Of a stretch of 64,000 bases of DNA, positions 1 through 7,864 are shown one piece after another. Source of the stretch: Nocardia blacklockiae. Lineage in GTDB: Bacteria > Actinomycetota > Actinomycetes > Mycobacteriales > Mycobacteriaceae. Position 1 is the first letter of the stretch. The number at the start of each line of letters is the position of its first letter. The stretch covers positions 310,001 to 374,000 of the forward strand of contig NZ_JADLRJ010000005.1 in NCBI RefSeq assembly GCF_015477355.1, in the 5' to 3' direction. Position numbers and translations under genes: made by a program. The notes under the pieces were generated by a model. It ran no database searches. It was not told the origin of the DNA and saw only the letters and a program-made list of their open reading frames with translations.

Positions 1-355
1 GCCGACGCACCAGCTCGACCGGATCACCGGCGACCACCTCGACGTTCGGATCGTCGACGGGATCCAGCGTCGAGGACACCACGTACTGCTTCAAGTGCGC
101 GTACGGGCTGGCCACCCCGATCGACATCGCCGGCTCGTAGGTGCCGCGGCCCATGATCACCGTGTCCCACTCCTTGTTCGGTTCGTCCACCGCCATCCCG
201 AAGTGCGGGCGCAGGTGAGTGGGGACGACCTCCGGATAACGCTCGCTGGTCCAGGCCGTCATGTCCTCGGCCAGCGGATAGAAGTCGATCTCCCCGGCGG
301 GACCGGCGATGTAGCCGTCCAGGGACACACCGACGTAGTAGACGAGCTTTCGCAT
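1..355 (-). CDS. Dihydrofolate reductase/RibD-C family protein, partial
   Basis: Runs off the left edge; its N-terminal 118 residues are visible, starting from ATG at 355. The N-terminus MRKLVYYVGVSLDGYIAGP is the typical first strand of the DHFR-like reductase fold (RibD C-terminal domain family), and WDTVIMGRGTYEPAM matches the family's conserved MGRxTYE motif. Such proteins are stand-alone NADPH-dependent reductases of usually unknown substrate, about 180-220 aa long, so roughly half is missing here. It is transcribed divergently from a TetR regulator at 431 across 75 bp that hold an inverted repeat, so control by that regulator is likely. The family call is firm; the substrate is unknown. 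Confidence 0.85.
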   Translation of the reverse strand, partial: MRKLVYYVGVSLDGYIAGPAGEIDFYPLAEDMTAWTSERYPEVVPTHLRPHFGMAVDEPNKEWDTVIMGRGTYEPAMSIGVASPYAHLKQYVVSSTLDPVDDPNVEVVAGDPVELVRR

Positions 356-378
356 CTCAGTACCGCCTTGCTTGTTGT

Positions 379-421
379 ACTCTGTCTGTAGTGATTTGAA
401 CTGTAGTACTACGGACGGAGT
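379..421. promoter_or_regulatory. Inverted-repeat operator between reductase and TetR genes
   Basis: Two 14-nt arms (379-392 and 408-421) are complementary at 12 of 14 positions. The second arm overlaps a perfect 10-bp palindrome, gtagtactac, at 403-412. The repeat fills the divergent intergenic space, so it is a probable binding site of the TetR protein encoded at 431, controlling both directions. Binding is inferred from position and symmetry only. Confidence 0.5.
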
Positions 422-430
422 GGTGTCAAC

Positions 431-1012
431 ATGAGGACCAATCCCGAACGCCGGCAGACTCTGCTGGACGCGGCGATCGAGGTGCTGGCGCGCGACGGTG
501 CGCGGGGGCTGACCTTCCGCGCCGTCGACAAGGAGGCCGCGGTGCCGGCGGGCACGGCGTCGAACTATTTCGCCAACCGGGACGACCTGCTCACCCAGGT
601 CTGCGCCCGGTACTACGAGCGCTTGCAGCCCAGTGAGGCGACCATGGCGATGCTCACCGACGCGCCCAAGTCTCGGGCCACCATCACCGCACTGATGACC
701 GAGGTGGTCGAGCGCGTCGCCGGTTTCCGCACCGGTTATCTGGCCCAGCTGGAACTGCGGCTGGAGGCGACCCGGCGGCCCGAACTGCGGGAGATCCTCA
801 CCGCGCGAGTGCGCGCCGACCTCGAACTCAATGTGCGCAACCATCTCGAGGGCGCCATGCCCGGCGACGCGACCACGGTGTATCTGCTGTATCTGAGCCT
901 GAACTGGCTCATCCTCGAAAGCCTCACGCTGCCCGACATTTTCGGCCCCGAACAGCGGCGTGAACTGGTGCGGGCGGCCGTCGAGCGGGCGATTCCGGCC
1001 GACGCGGAATGA
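431..1012 (+). CDS. TetR/AcrR family transcriptional regulator
   Basis: A 193-aa one-component repressor. The N-terminal HTH (about residues 8-53) contains LDAAIEVLARDGARGLTFRAVD, then AAVPAGTASNYFANRDDLL, which is the helix-turn-helix plus the conserved aromatic YF and the start of helix 4. The rest is a helical ligand-binding domain with the usual variability. It begins at ATG 431, directly after a dyad that is its likely operator, and lies divergent to the DHFR-like reductase, whose expression it probably represses until a ligand binds. The ligand is unknown. Family certain, target inferred. Confidence 0.9.
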   Translation: MRTNPERRQTLLDAAIEVLARDGARGLTFRAVDKEAAVPAGTASNYFANRDDLLTQVCARYYERLQPSEATMAMLTDAPKSRATITALMTEVVERVAGFRTGYLAQLELRLEATRRPELREILTARVRADLELNVRNHLEGAMPGDATTVYLLYLSLNWLILESLTLPDIFGPEQRRELVRAAVERAIPADAE

Positions 1013-1062
1013 GCGCGCCGATTTGGCACTCGACCATCTTGTGATGCTTATCACTGCGGGAC

Positions 1063-1068
1063 GATAAT
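1063..1068 (+). promoter_or_regulatory. -10 box of a probable leaderless promoter (DUF1918 gene)
   Basis: GATAAT lies exactly 6 nt before the ATG at 1075, and no Shine-Dalgarno sequence is visible. Transcription would start at or next to the A of the start codon, as is common for leaderless actinobacterial mRNAs. No clear -35 box. Confidence 0.5.
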
Positions 1069-1074
1069 GCCGTC

Positions 1075-1260
1075 ATGCAAGCGCATGTCGGTGATCAACT
1101 TCTGCTGCACAGCCGCGTCGTGGGCATGCCGGAACGCACCGGCGAAATCGTCGAGGTGCGCGGGGCCGACGGCAGCCCGCCGTTCGTGGTCCGGTTCGAC
1201 GACGGGCACGAAAGCCTGATGTTCCCGGGTCCGGAGTGCGAGATCCGGCCGCACTCGTGA
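1075..1260 (+). CDS. DUF1918 domain protein
   Basis: A 61-aa protein that is essentially one DUF1918 domain, a small beta-barrel SH3-like fold common in actinobacteria and often present near or fused to stress genes. Recognisable elements are the start MQAHVGDQLLLHSRVVG, the central GEIVEVRG, PPFVVRFDDGHESLMFPGP and the terminal acidic/proline stretch. Length is normal for the family. No signal peptide or membrane segment. It follows the TetR gene by 62 bp but has its own -10 box 6 nt before the ATG, so it is probably transcribed separately as a leaderless message. Biochemical function is unknown for the family. Confidence 0.85.
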   Translation: MQAHVGDQLLLHSRVVGMPERTGEIVEVRGADGSPPFVVRFDDGHESLMFPGPECEIRPHS

Positions 1261-1439
1261 CCGGTTTCCGCCACTGGCGCTAGTACGCCATTCCGGTCCG
1301 GGCCCGCCGCGGCCCCGCGACTTCTACAACCCGAAACACCGTGTCCCGGGCGGGCTGCCGCGCAGACCACCCGGTTGACGCGCGCTGTGGCCCCGGAGAC
1401 AATCGGGCTCGAAGCATTGCGGGGGGTGGAGGGCACAAC

Positions 1440-1895
1440 ATGCGCACGAAGACCGACCACCGATTCGTCATCGACATCGATCCCGAACAAGTCATGGAAG
1501 CGCTGCTCGCGATCGATCGGATTCCGGAATGGTCACCGTCGCACAAGGATGTGCGCGTGGCGAGCTACGACGACTACGGACGTCCCAAGAAGGTATACGC
1601 CACGGTGACGCCGCTCGGCAATTCCGATCGGCAGGTTCTCGAATACGACTGCACCGATGACCGCGTCGCCTGGGAGGTCGTCGAGAGCGGGGCGGGCGGC
1701 GGCGGGCGCGGCTGGTTCGAACTCGACGTGACCGGGGAGGGCACCGAGGTCTGGTACCACTGTGAGCTGTCGCTGCCGATTCCCGTGCCGGGAATCCTGA
1801 TGAAGCGCAGCATCGCTCGCGTCAACGAGGAAGCGGTGCAGAACCTCATCGAGTTCATCGAGAAATTCCGCTTCGAGAACTACGACGTCGGCTGA
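1440..1895 (+). CDS. SRPBCC (START-like) family protein
   Basis: A 151-aa protein of the polyketide cyclase/dehydrase-like SRPBCC fold: a helix-grip barrel that binds hydrophobic ligands. The N-terminal HRFVIDIDPEQVMEALLAID is the first strand and helix, IPEWSPSHKDVRVASYD is the usual W-S-P loop, and the protein ends with the long C-terminal helix (MKRSIARVNEEAVQNLIEFI). The start chosen is ATG 1440, which follows a purine-rich ggtggagg; an upstream in-frame start would add a GC-rich leader without family similarity. Actinobacteria carry many such proteins with no defined ligand. It stands alone between DUF1918 and ltrA. Confidence 0.8.
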   Translation: MRTKTDHRFVIDIDPEQVMEALLAIDRIPEWSPSHKDVRVASYDDYGRPKKVYATVTPLGNSDRQVLEYDCTDDRVAWEVVESGAGGGGRGWFELDVTGEGTEVWYHCELSLPIPVPGILMKRSIARVNEEAVQNLIEFIEKFRFENYDVG

Positions 1896-1936
1896 GCAGC
1901 ACGCCGGGTACACCCGCGGCCTGGCACGATGTCGGC

Positions 1937-3148
1937 ATGACCGGTGTGAAACGGCGGATTCAGGTCGTCTCCGAGAACGCCTCGGTGACGCAGCTGGAGC
2001 TGTTCTTCGATCTTGTCCTGGTATTCGCGTTCACCCAGGTGACCGATCTGGCGGCCCACGAGACGACGGCCGTGAACATGCTGCGGGCCGTGCTGGTGCT
2101 CGCGGTGATGTGGTGGGTGTGGATCGCCTACGCCTGGCTGGGCAATGTGGTGAAGGCCGACGAGGGCATCGCACGGGTCGCGATGTTCGCGGCGATGGGC
2201 GCCGCGCTGATCGTCGCGGAGGTGATTCCCGAGGCGTTCCACGACATGCCCGGCGGCTGGTACGGGCCGCTGGTGTTCGCGATCGGCTACCTGGTCATCC
2301 GGCTTGTGCACCTGGTGATGTTCTGGCTGGTCAGCGGCGAGGACGCGCAGCTGCGCGGGCAGGTCACCCGGTGGGCGGCCGGCTCGATCACGATCGGCAC
2401 GACGCTGCTGATCGTCGCGGCGATGAATCACGGGACCGCGCAGATCTGGCTGTGGGTCGCCGCCATCGCCGGCGACATGCTGTGGACCTTCTTCGCCGGT
2501 AACCAGTGGCGGCTGAACTCGGCGAGCCACTTCGCCGAGCGGCACGGGCTGATCGTCATCGTGGCCCTCGGCGAGTCGATCGTCTCCATCGGCGTCGGCA
2601 TGTCGGGGCTGCCGATCTCGTGGCCGATCGCCGTGGGATCGCTGCTGGCGCTGACGGTTTCGGGGCTGCTGTGGTGGGCCTACTTCGACGTGGCGGCGAC
2701 CGTGGTGGAGCACGCGATGACCCACGCCCGCGGCGAGCGGCGCATCCGGATCGCGCGAAACTGCTACACCTACTGGCACTTTCCGATGATCGCGGGCATC
2801 ATCGCGCTGTCGCTCGGGCTGAAGAAGGTGCTCAACTACCTCGGCGGCGCGCAGGGCCACACCCTGCACGACGCGCTGCACGGCATTCCGATGGTCGCGC
2901 TCTACGGCGGGGTGATGCTGTATCTGATCGCGCTGGTCGGGTTCAAGCAGTACGCCACCGGGCAGGTGTCCTGGGCGCGAGTGGTGACGGCGGTGGTGCT
3001 GGCGGCGCTGATCCCGGTCGCGACGCTGCTGCCGGCGATGGCCGCGCTGGGCCTGCTGTGCGGGGTGCTGGTGGTGCTGACCGGGTGGGAGCTGGTGCGT
3101 TTCGCGCAGCCGCGCGAGGAGATCCGGCACGGCGAGACCGCGCACTGA
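1937..3148 (+). CDS. Low temperature requirement protein A (LtrA) family membrane protein
   Basis: A 403-aa polytopic membrane protein with about 10-12 hydrophobic segments. The N-terminal hallmark SVTQLELFFDLVLVFAFTQV (residues about 15-34) is diagnostic of the LtrA family, named for a Listeria gene needed for growth in the cold. Other conserved pieces are the ADEGIARVAMFAAM helix and FAERHGLIVIVALGESIVSIG. Length is typical. The molecular function is undefined. The gene ends 1 nt before the stop of the convergent gene at 3150. No operon partner is evident. Confidence 0.9.
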   Translation: MTGVKRRIQVVSENASVTQLELFFDLVLVFAFTQVTDLAAHETTAVNMLRAVLVLAVMWWVWIAYAWLGNVVKADEGIARVAMFAAMGAALIVAEVIPEAFHDMPGGWYGPLVFAIGYLVIRLVHLVMFWLVSGEDAQLRGQVTRWAAGSITIGTTLLIVAAMNHGTAQIWLWVAAIAGDMLWTFFAGNQWRLNSASHFAERHGLIVIVALGESIVSIGVGMSGLPISWPIAVGSLLALTVSGLLWWAYFDVAATVVEHAMTHARGERRIRIARNCYTYWHFPMIAGIIALSLGLKKVLNYLGGAQGHTLHDALHGIPMVALYGGVMLYLIALVGFKQYATGQVSWARVVTAVVLAALIPVATLLPAMAALGLLCGVLVVLTGWELVRFAQPREEIRHGETAH

Positions 3149-3149
3149 G

Positions 3150-3947
3150 CTACGGGTACACCGGCGGGCGAAACTGCTTGTGGTCCACCGTCTCCGGGAC
3201 CTCGACGCCCGCGCGGACCGCCTCGCGCATCTGATTCACGTTCTCCCGCAGCACATCTCCGATCAGCTCGTCGGTGCGCGGGTCGGCGAGCGCCTGGAAC
3301 ACGATGCGGAAGCTGATGTCGGCGATGGTCCGGATGATCTCCTCGTGGAACGGCAGGTAGCGGACCCGGCCGATCTGCGGGTCGGTGCGGATCAGCTCGA
3401 CGATCATGGCGTCGAGTTCGCCGCGGTTCTCCTCCAGCGCGGCGGCGATGTTGCGGGTGTAGTGCCCGGCCCGCAGCACCGTCGCGACCTCCTCGAGTAC
3501 CGCCATCGTCACCGGGCGCTTGATCGTCTCGACGATGGTGCCGACGAAGCGATTCACCACCGCGGCGGTCACCCGGTCGCCGAAGACCCGGTCGGCGACG
3601 CGCGCGAGCCGGACCAGGATCACCACCACGCGCAGCAGCCGGAAACCGCGGAAGAACGGGCTGGTCACCGGGATCATGCCCAGCACCTCGTACCAGTACA
3701 CGAACGGGAACGTCCAGGACCAGTCGGCGCGGCGCCAGCGCCAGGCGAACTCGACGGCGAAGATCGCGCAAATCGAATAGTCCACGATCACGAACGCGTG
3801 GTAGGCGCCCGGCGAGATCGGGAAGAAGGTCACCCAGGCGACCAGCACCACCGAGACCACCGCGAGCGCGAGCATCAGGAAATCCGTCCACAGCGCCGGC
3901 GGCTTGCGCGGGTAGTCCGGCGGCGACCCGGGGCGGTACTGCGACAC
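3150..3947 (-). CDS. Voltage-sensor-like ion transporter protein without an evident pore
   Basis: A 265-aa membrane protein. Start chosen at GTG 3947 because GGAAGGGA lies 5 nt upstream; a GTG 15 nt further up has none. Four hydrophobic segments (about residues 21-42, 50-69, 79-97, 100-120) look like S1-S4 of a voltage sensor: the fourth carries arginines at 100, 103, 106, 113, 116 and 120, mostly every third residue. No S5-P-S6 pore or selectivity filter follows. Instead there are about 145 soluble helical residues rich in charged pairs. Known families with a sensor but no pore include Hv1 proton channels and voltage-sensitive phosphatases; no phosphatase motif is seen. Similar actinobacterial proteins are usually labelled ion transporter; actual transport is unproven. 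Confidence 0.6.
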   Translation of the reverse strand: MSQYRPGSPPDYPRKPPALWTDFLMLALAVVSVVLVAWVTFFPISPGAYHAFVIVDYSICAIFAVEFAWRWRRADWSWTFPFVYWYEVLGMIPVTSPFFRGFRLLRVVVILVRLARVADRVFGDRVTAAVVNRFVGTIVETIKRPVTMAVLEEVATVLRAGHYTRNIAAALEENRGELDAMIVELIRTDPQIGRVRYLPFHEEIIRTIADISFRIVFQALADPRTDELIGDVLRENVNQMREAVRAGVEVPETVDHKQFRPPVYP

Positions 3948-4055
3948 AGCGATCCCTTCCACATCGAACGGTCCCGCCGAGCGTAATCGGTTCCCGCTAC
4001 CGGCGGGCAGATCTCGCGGCGCGCCCGGGCCGCGCCGCCGTCGACGCGGGCCGGC

Positions 4056-5678
4056 TCACTTGCCGGCGCGGACGATCGCCTCCAGGTTCCGTTCGGCCAG
4101 CGCCGTGATGGTCAGCGACGGGTTCACCGTGCCGGTGCTGCCGGGGATCGCGGCGCCGTCCACCACGTAGAGCCCCGGGTGGCCGTGCACGCGGCCGTTG
4201 CCGTCGGTGGCGCGGCCGAGTACCGCGCCGCCCAGCGGGTGCGCGGTGAAGACGGCGTTGGCGTCGTAGCCGAGCGGGGTGACGTAGTCGAAGACGGCAC
4301 CGGACCGCTCGGCGATGCGGTGGTCCACCGCGCGGCACGCCTCCACCACCTGCTCCTGCGCCTGCCGCGGCCAGGCCAGGGTGGCGGCGTTGCGGCCGGG
4401 GTCGAAGCCGATGCGCGCGCGGGTCGGATCGAGGACCATGCCGAGCGAGGCCAGCGCGCCGGTCTCCAGCGGAACGCCCGGGATGAACCAATTCTCCAGG
4501 GTCAGCGGCATTCCCGAGGAATCGAAGATGCGGCTGGCGCTGGGCACGCCCTGCCCGGTGCCGGCCAGGGTGTTGTCGACGCGGGCGAGCACCACGTCGC
4601 CGTTGGTGCCCCAGCCGTCGCCGATGTGCTCGTTGAGGTGCGGCAGCGCGCCGGTGGCCTGGGCGCGCACCAGCAGTTCGGTGGTGCCGATCGAGCCCGC
4701 GCCGAGGAAGAGCCGATCGCAGGTGAGGGTGCGGGTGCCCAGCACCGCGCCGGTCGGGGCCAGCTTGGTGACGGTGACGACGTAGCGGCCGCCGGGCTCC
4801 TGGGCGATGGTGTCGACGCGGTGGCCCGGGAAGACCGCCGACCTGCCGGTCTCCTGAGCGTATTTCAGGTAGTTCTGGTTGAGGTCGAACTTCGCGCCGT
4901 TGGAGTTGCCCAGGTTGCTGCGCGCGGCGGTCGCGGAAGGTCTTGTCGCACCGGCCAATTCGCCGCGCAGGATGTCCCAGGTGAAGATGGAGTCGTTGGC
5001 CTGCGGCTGGTAGCCGGCCAGCCGGGCCTGCTCGTCCCAGCGCCGGGAGTGGCTGAACGGGGACGCGGCGTACAGGTCCGGGGGCAGCGGGTCGAGCCGC
5101 AGCTGCTGCCGCACCCGCGGGTAGTACACCCGCTCCATCTCCTCGAAAGCGACTGTGCCGCCGAAGACCTCGTCGAACCAGCGCTTCTCGGGGGCGACCA
5201 TCGCGCCGGTGAAGACCACCGAGCCGCCGCCCACGGCCGCCGCGCGCCACACGTCGATGCCGGAGAACTCGGTGACGTCCAGGACGCCGCCGAACGGCGA
5301 GCACCGCATCGGCACCTTGGTGACGCCGGTGAAGCTGCTGCGGTGCCAGAAACCGCGCCCGTCGGGCAGGTCGTCGCCGGTGAAGATCTCCCGCCACGGA
5401 TCGTTGGGCCAGCGAGATCCGCGCTCCAGCACGGTATTCGCCACCCCGGCCTCGGCCAGGCGCAGTGCGGCGACCGCGGCCCCGAATCCGGAGCCGACGA
5501 TGATCGCCGGGGAGTGCTCGGGCGGATCGGGCAGCGGCGCGAAGATCTCCGGCACCCAGCCGCGGAACAGCTCGTCCCAGACCGGGTCGGCCGCCGCCGG
5601 ACCGGCCCCGTGCGCAGCCCCCGCCGCACCCAGCAACGCCGCCGTACCGGCGGCCTTCAGAAAGGCACGTCTGCGCAC
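4056..5678 (-). CDS. GMC-type FAD oxidoreductase, cholesterol-oxidase-like, Tat-exported
   Basis: A 540-aa protein resembling class I (non-covalent FAD) cholesterol oxidase. Start set at GTG 5678 because GAAGGAG lies 5 nt upstream; an ATG 7 codons earlier lacks a ribosome site. A Tat signal (RRRAFLKAAG, hydrophobic core, AAADP cleavage) leads into the FAD-binding AIIVGSGFGAAVAALRLAEAG. The C-terminal half has FTAHPLGGAVLG and GSTGTVNPSLTITALAERN, containing the His and Asn of the GMC active site. The enzyme would oxidise a 3-beta-hydroxysterol outside the membrane. No other sterol genes are adjacent, so the true substrate may be another sterol or alcohol. Confidence 0.85.
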   Translation of the reverse strand: MRRRAFLKAAGTAALLGAAGAAHGAGPAAADPVWDELFRGWVPEIFAPLPDPPEHSPAIIVGSGFGAAVAALRLAEAGVANTVLERGSRWPNDPWREIFTGDDLPDGRGFWHRSSFTGVTKVPMRCSPFGGVLDVTEFSGIDVWRAAAVGGGSVVFTGAMVAPEKRWFDEVFGGTVAFEEMERVYYPRVRQQLRLDPLPPDLYAASPFSHSRRWDEQARLAGYQPQANDSIFTWDILRGELAGATRPSATAARSNLGNSNGAKFDLNQNYLKYAQETGRSAVFPGHRVDTIAQEPGGRYVVTVTKLAPTGAVLGTRTLTCDRLFLGAGSIGTTELLVRAQATGALPHLNEHIGDGWGTNGDVVLARVDNTLAGTGQGVPSASRIFDSSGMPLTLENWFIPGVPLETGALASLGMVLDPTRARIGFDPGRNAATLAWPRQAQEQVVEACRAVDHRIAERSGAVFDYVTPLGYDANAVFTAHPLGGAVLGRATDGNGRVHGHPGLYVVDGAAIPGSTGTVNPSLTITALAERNLEAIVRAGK

Positions 5679-5769
5679 CCGAACTCCTTCATCATGCATG
5701 GCCGCGCGCGAGATTACCGGCAGACCTCAACGCGCTCAACAGAATCGGGAGTACGACTATCGAGGAAAA

Positions 5770-5815
5770 ATAGCGTTTCGCTATAAAACCTGCTCAGCCC
5801 GGCGGGTGCGCCGGG
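5770..5815 (-). terminator. Candidate terminator hairpins downstream of murT-gatD
   Basis: Read on the minus strand past gatD, a GC hairpin (cccggc/gccggg, 5798-5815) is followed by a short stem atagcg-aaa-cgctat (5770-5784) that runs straight into a T tract. This resembles an intrinsic terminator. The same AT-rich stretch lies about 90-140 nt upstream of the cholesterol-oxidase-like gene and could also carry its promoter or an operator. Confidence 0.4.
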
Positions 5816-5856
5816 CGGCCGCACCGGCATCACAATCCCCGCGCGGCCGACGCGAC

Positions 5857-6567
5857 TCAGGCGCGCAGGCGCTCGCGACGGAGTTGCTCCACCTCGGGCA
5901 GCTCGAGCGGGGCCAGTTCGTCGACGCCGAGGGCGCGGCGGAGCAGGTAGTCGGCGAGTTCGGGGTTGCGGGCCAGGGCGGGGCCGTGCATGTAGGTGCC
6001 CATGACCGAGCCCTGGACCACGCCCTCGAGACCGTCGCCGACGCCGTTGCCGACGCCGCGCGTGACGCGGGCCAGACCGGATGCGTCGCTGCCGAGTTTC
6101 GTTCCGCCCCGGTGGTTCTCGAAGCCGGTGAGCGGCTGGGTCAGACCCGGGAGCAGCGGCGTGGTGGCCACCTCGCCGATGGCGCGCACGGCCTGCGGCG
6201 AGGTGGTGACGTCGAACAGGCCCACGCCGTCGACCCGTTCGCCGCTCGACGTCTCGTACCAGTGGCCGAGCACCTGGATCGCCGCGCAGATCGCCAGCAC
6301 CGGAACGCCTTTCGCGGCGGCCTGCTGCAGGCCCGGGTAGCGCTGCAGGTGCCGGGTCGCCAGGCGCTGCGCCGAATCCTCCGCGCCACCCAGCAGATAG
6401 ACATCCAGCGAGTCGGGAACCGGGTCGTTCAAGGTGATTTCGACGATCTCGGCGTCGTAGCCGCGCATCCGCAACCGCTGCCGCAGCACCACCGCGTTGC
6501 CGCCGTCGCCGTAGGTGCCCATCACGTCGGGCAGCACCAGCCCGATGCGCACGGTCGATTCGCTCAT
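5857..6567 (-). CDS. gatD: Lipid II isoglutaminyl synthase, glutaminase subunit GatD
   Basis: A 236-aa class I glutamine amidotransferase (CobB/CobQ-like) that releases ammonia from glutamine for MurT, which amidates the alpha-carboxyl of D-Glu in lipid II to D-isoglutamine on the cytoplasmic face. The nucleophile is Cys94 in LAICAAIQVLG, the same residue number as reported for Staphylococcus aureus GatD; the catalytic His is in GTYMHGP (His194). An oxyanion/glycine loop is visible at YLLGGAED. The ATG overlaps the murT stop by 4 nt (ATGA), showing translational coupling in a murT-gatD operon. Length is typical (about 240 aa). Confidence 0.95.
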   Translation of the reverse strand: MSESTVRIGLVLPDVMGTYGDGGNAVVLRQRLRMRGYDAEIVEITLNDPVPDSLDVYLLGGAEDSAQRLATRHLQRYPGLQQAAAKGVPVLAICAAIQVLGHWYETSSGERVDGVGLFDVTTSPQAVRAIGEVATTPLLPGLTQPLTGFENHRGGTKLGSDASGLARVTRGVGNGVGDGLEGVVQGSVMGTYMHGPALARNPELADYLLRRALGVDELAPLELPEVEQLRRERLRA

Positions 6568-7799
6568 GCCCGGCCCTCCAGATCGCGGTTCAGGTCGCGG
6601 AACGCGGTGTAGTTGGCCAGCACCTCCACCTGGCCCGGCGGGCAGGAAGCGATGGCGCGCAAGGGATTCGGCACCGTGGTGTGTTCGACGCCGGCATAGG
6701 TCAGGCGCACCGCGAGGTCGGTGGCGCGCTCACCCGCGGCGACCACCTGGGTGCCCTCGAAGTGCTCGAAGCGCACGTCCCACAGCCACGACAGATCCTC
6801 GCCGTCGGGCACCTGGCCGTTGACCGCGATCACCAGACCCGTTGCGGCCGGGTCGATCATGGACAGCGCCTCCTGCCAGCCCGCCGGGTTCTTGGCCAGC
6901 AGCAGCCGCACGCTGTGCTCGCCGACCTGCACGCTGCGGTAACGCCCGGCAACCTCGCGGACGGTGCCGGTCGCCTCGGCGGCGGCCTCGGGGCGCACGC
7001 CCAGGGCGACCGCCGCCGCGACCGCCTGCGCCGCGTTGCCGCGGTTGGCGCGGCCCGGAAGGGCAAGGTGCAGCGGCAGTTTCACGCCGTCGGGGCCGTA
7101 GAGGTGTTCCTCGTCCACCCACCAGTCCGGCTCCGGGCGGTGGAAGTCGGCGCCGGTGCTGCGCCAGTGCGTGCCCTCCCACACGATCGGCTCGCCGCTG
7201 CGCGGGCAGCTGGTGGCGTCCACCGACCAGCCGCTGCCGGCGGCCACCCAGACGACGTTCGGGTGGTCGTAGGCGATCGAGGTGATCAGCACGTCGTCGC
7301 AGTTGGCGATCAGCACCGCGTCCGGGTGCCGGGCCATGCCCGCGCGCAGCTTGCGCTCGATCATGTTGATCTCGCCGACCCGGTCCAGCTGGTCGCGCGA
7401 CAGGTTCAGCAGCACCACGGCGGCCGGGTTCAGGGCGTCGGCGACGTGCGGCAGATGCAGCTCGTCGACCTCGATGGCGGCCAGCGGCGCGGTCCGGTCG
7501 GTGCTCAGCGCGGACACGATGCCCGCGTCCATGTTGGCGCCGTCGGCCTGGGTCACGACCCGGCCCAGCGCGCCCAGGGCGGCCGCTGTCATCCGGGTGG
7601 TGGTCGATTTGCCGTTGGTTCCGGTCACCAGCACCGTGCGCCGGTCGCGACCCAGCCGGGTCATCAGCTTCGGGTCGATCAGCAGCGCGATCAGGCCGCC
7701 GATCATCGAACCCTTACCGCGCCCGGCCTTCTGCGAGGCCCACGAGGCGGCTGCCGCCGCGCGCAGCGCGAGCCGTCCACGCACCGAGATGTTTGCCAC
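6564..7799 (-). CDS. murT: Lipid II isoglutaminyl synthase, Mur-ligase-like subunit MurT
   Basis: A 411-aa ATP-dependent amidoligase that works with GatD to amidate lipid II. The P-loop GTNGKSTT is at residues 60-67, followed by the Mur ligase central domain and the C-terminal DUF1727 domain (from about residue 290, ending NYTAFRDLNRDLEGRA). In firmicute MurT a Cys4 zinc ribbon interrupts the central domain; here the equivalent stretch (about 198-220) keeps only Cys198 and has Ser at the other positions (CPRSGEP, WRSTG), so no zinc site can form. Start is GTG 7799, probably leaderless: TAAACT ends 6 nt upstream and no Shine-Dalgarno is seen. Divergent neighbour region is short. Confidence 0.93.
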   Translation of the reverse strand: MANISVRGRLALRAAAAASWASQKAGRGKGSMIGGLIALLIDPKLMTRLGRDRRTVLVTGTNGKSTTTRMTAAALGALGRVVTQADGANMDAGIVSALSTDRTAPLAAIEVDELHLPHVADALNPAAVVLLNLSRDQLDRVGEINMIERKLRAGMARHPDAVLIANCDDVLITSIAYDHPNVVWVAAGSGWSVDATSCPRSGEPIVWEGTHWRSTGADFHRPEPDWWVDEEHLYGPDGVKLPLHLALPGRANRGNAAQAVAAAVALGVRPEAAAEATGTVREVAGRYRSVQVGEHSVRLLLAKNPAGWQEALSMIDPAATGLVIAVNGQVPDGEDLSWLWDVRFEHFEGTQVVAAGERATDLAVRLTYAGVEHTTVPNPLRAIASCPPGQVEVLANYTAFRDLNRDLEGRA

Positions 7800-7805
7800 G
7801 CCGCG

Positions 7806-7811
7806 AGTTTA
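7806..7811 (-). promoter_or_regulatory. -10 box of a probable leaderless murT promoter
   Basis: On the minus strand TAAACT is separated by 6 nt from the GTG of murT at 7799. This spacing puts the transcription start on the initiation codon. The same TAAACT hexamer precedes the leuA leader peptide. Confidence 0.5.
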
Positions 7812-7864
7812 TTGGTGGCGCGGGCGACGTGCGCGGGCGGAGTGGAGTGCGGTGCGCCGCTCGC

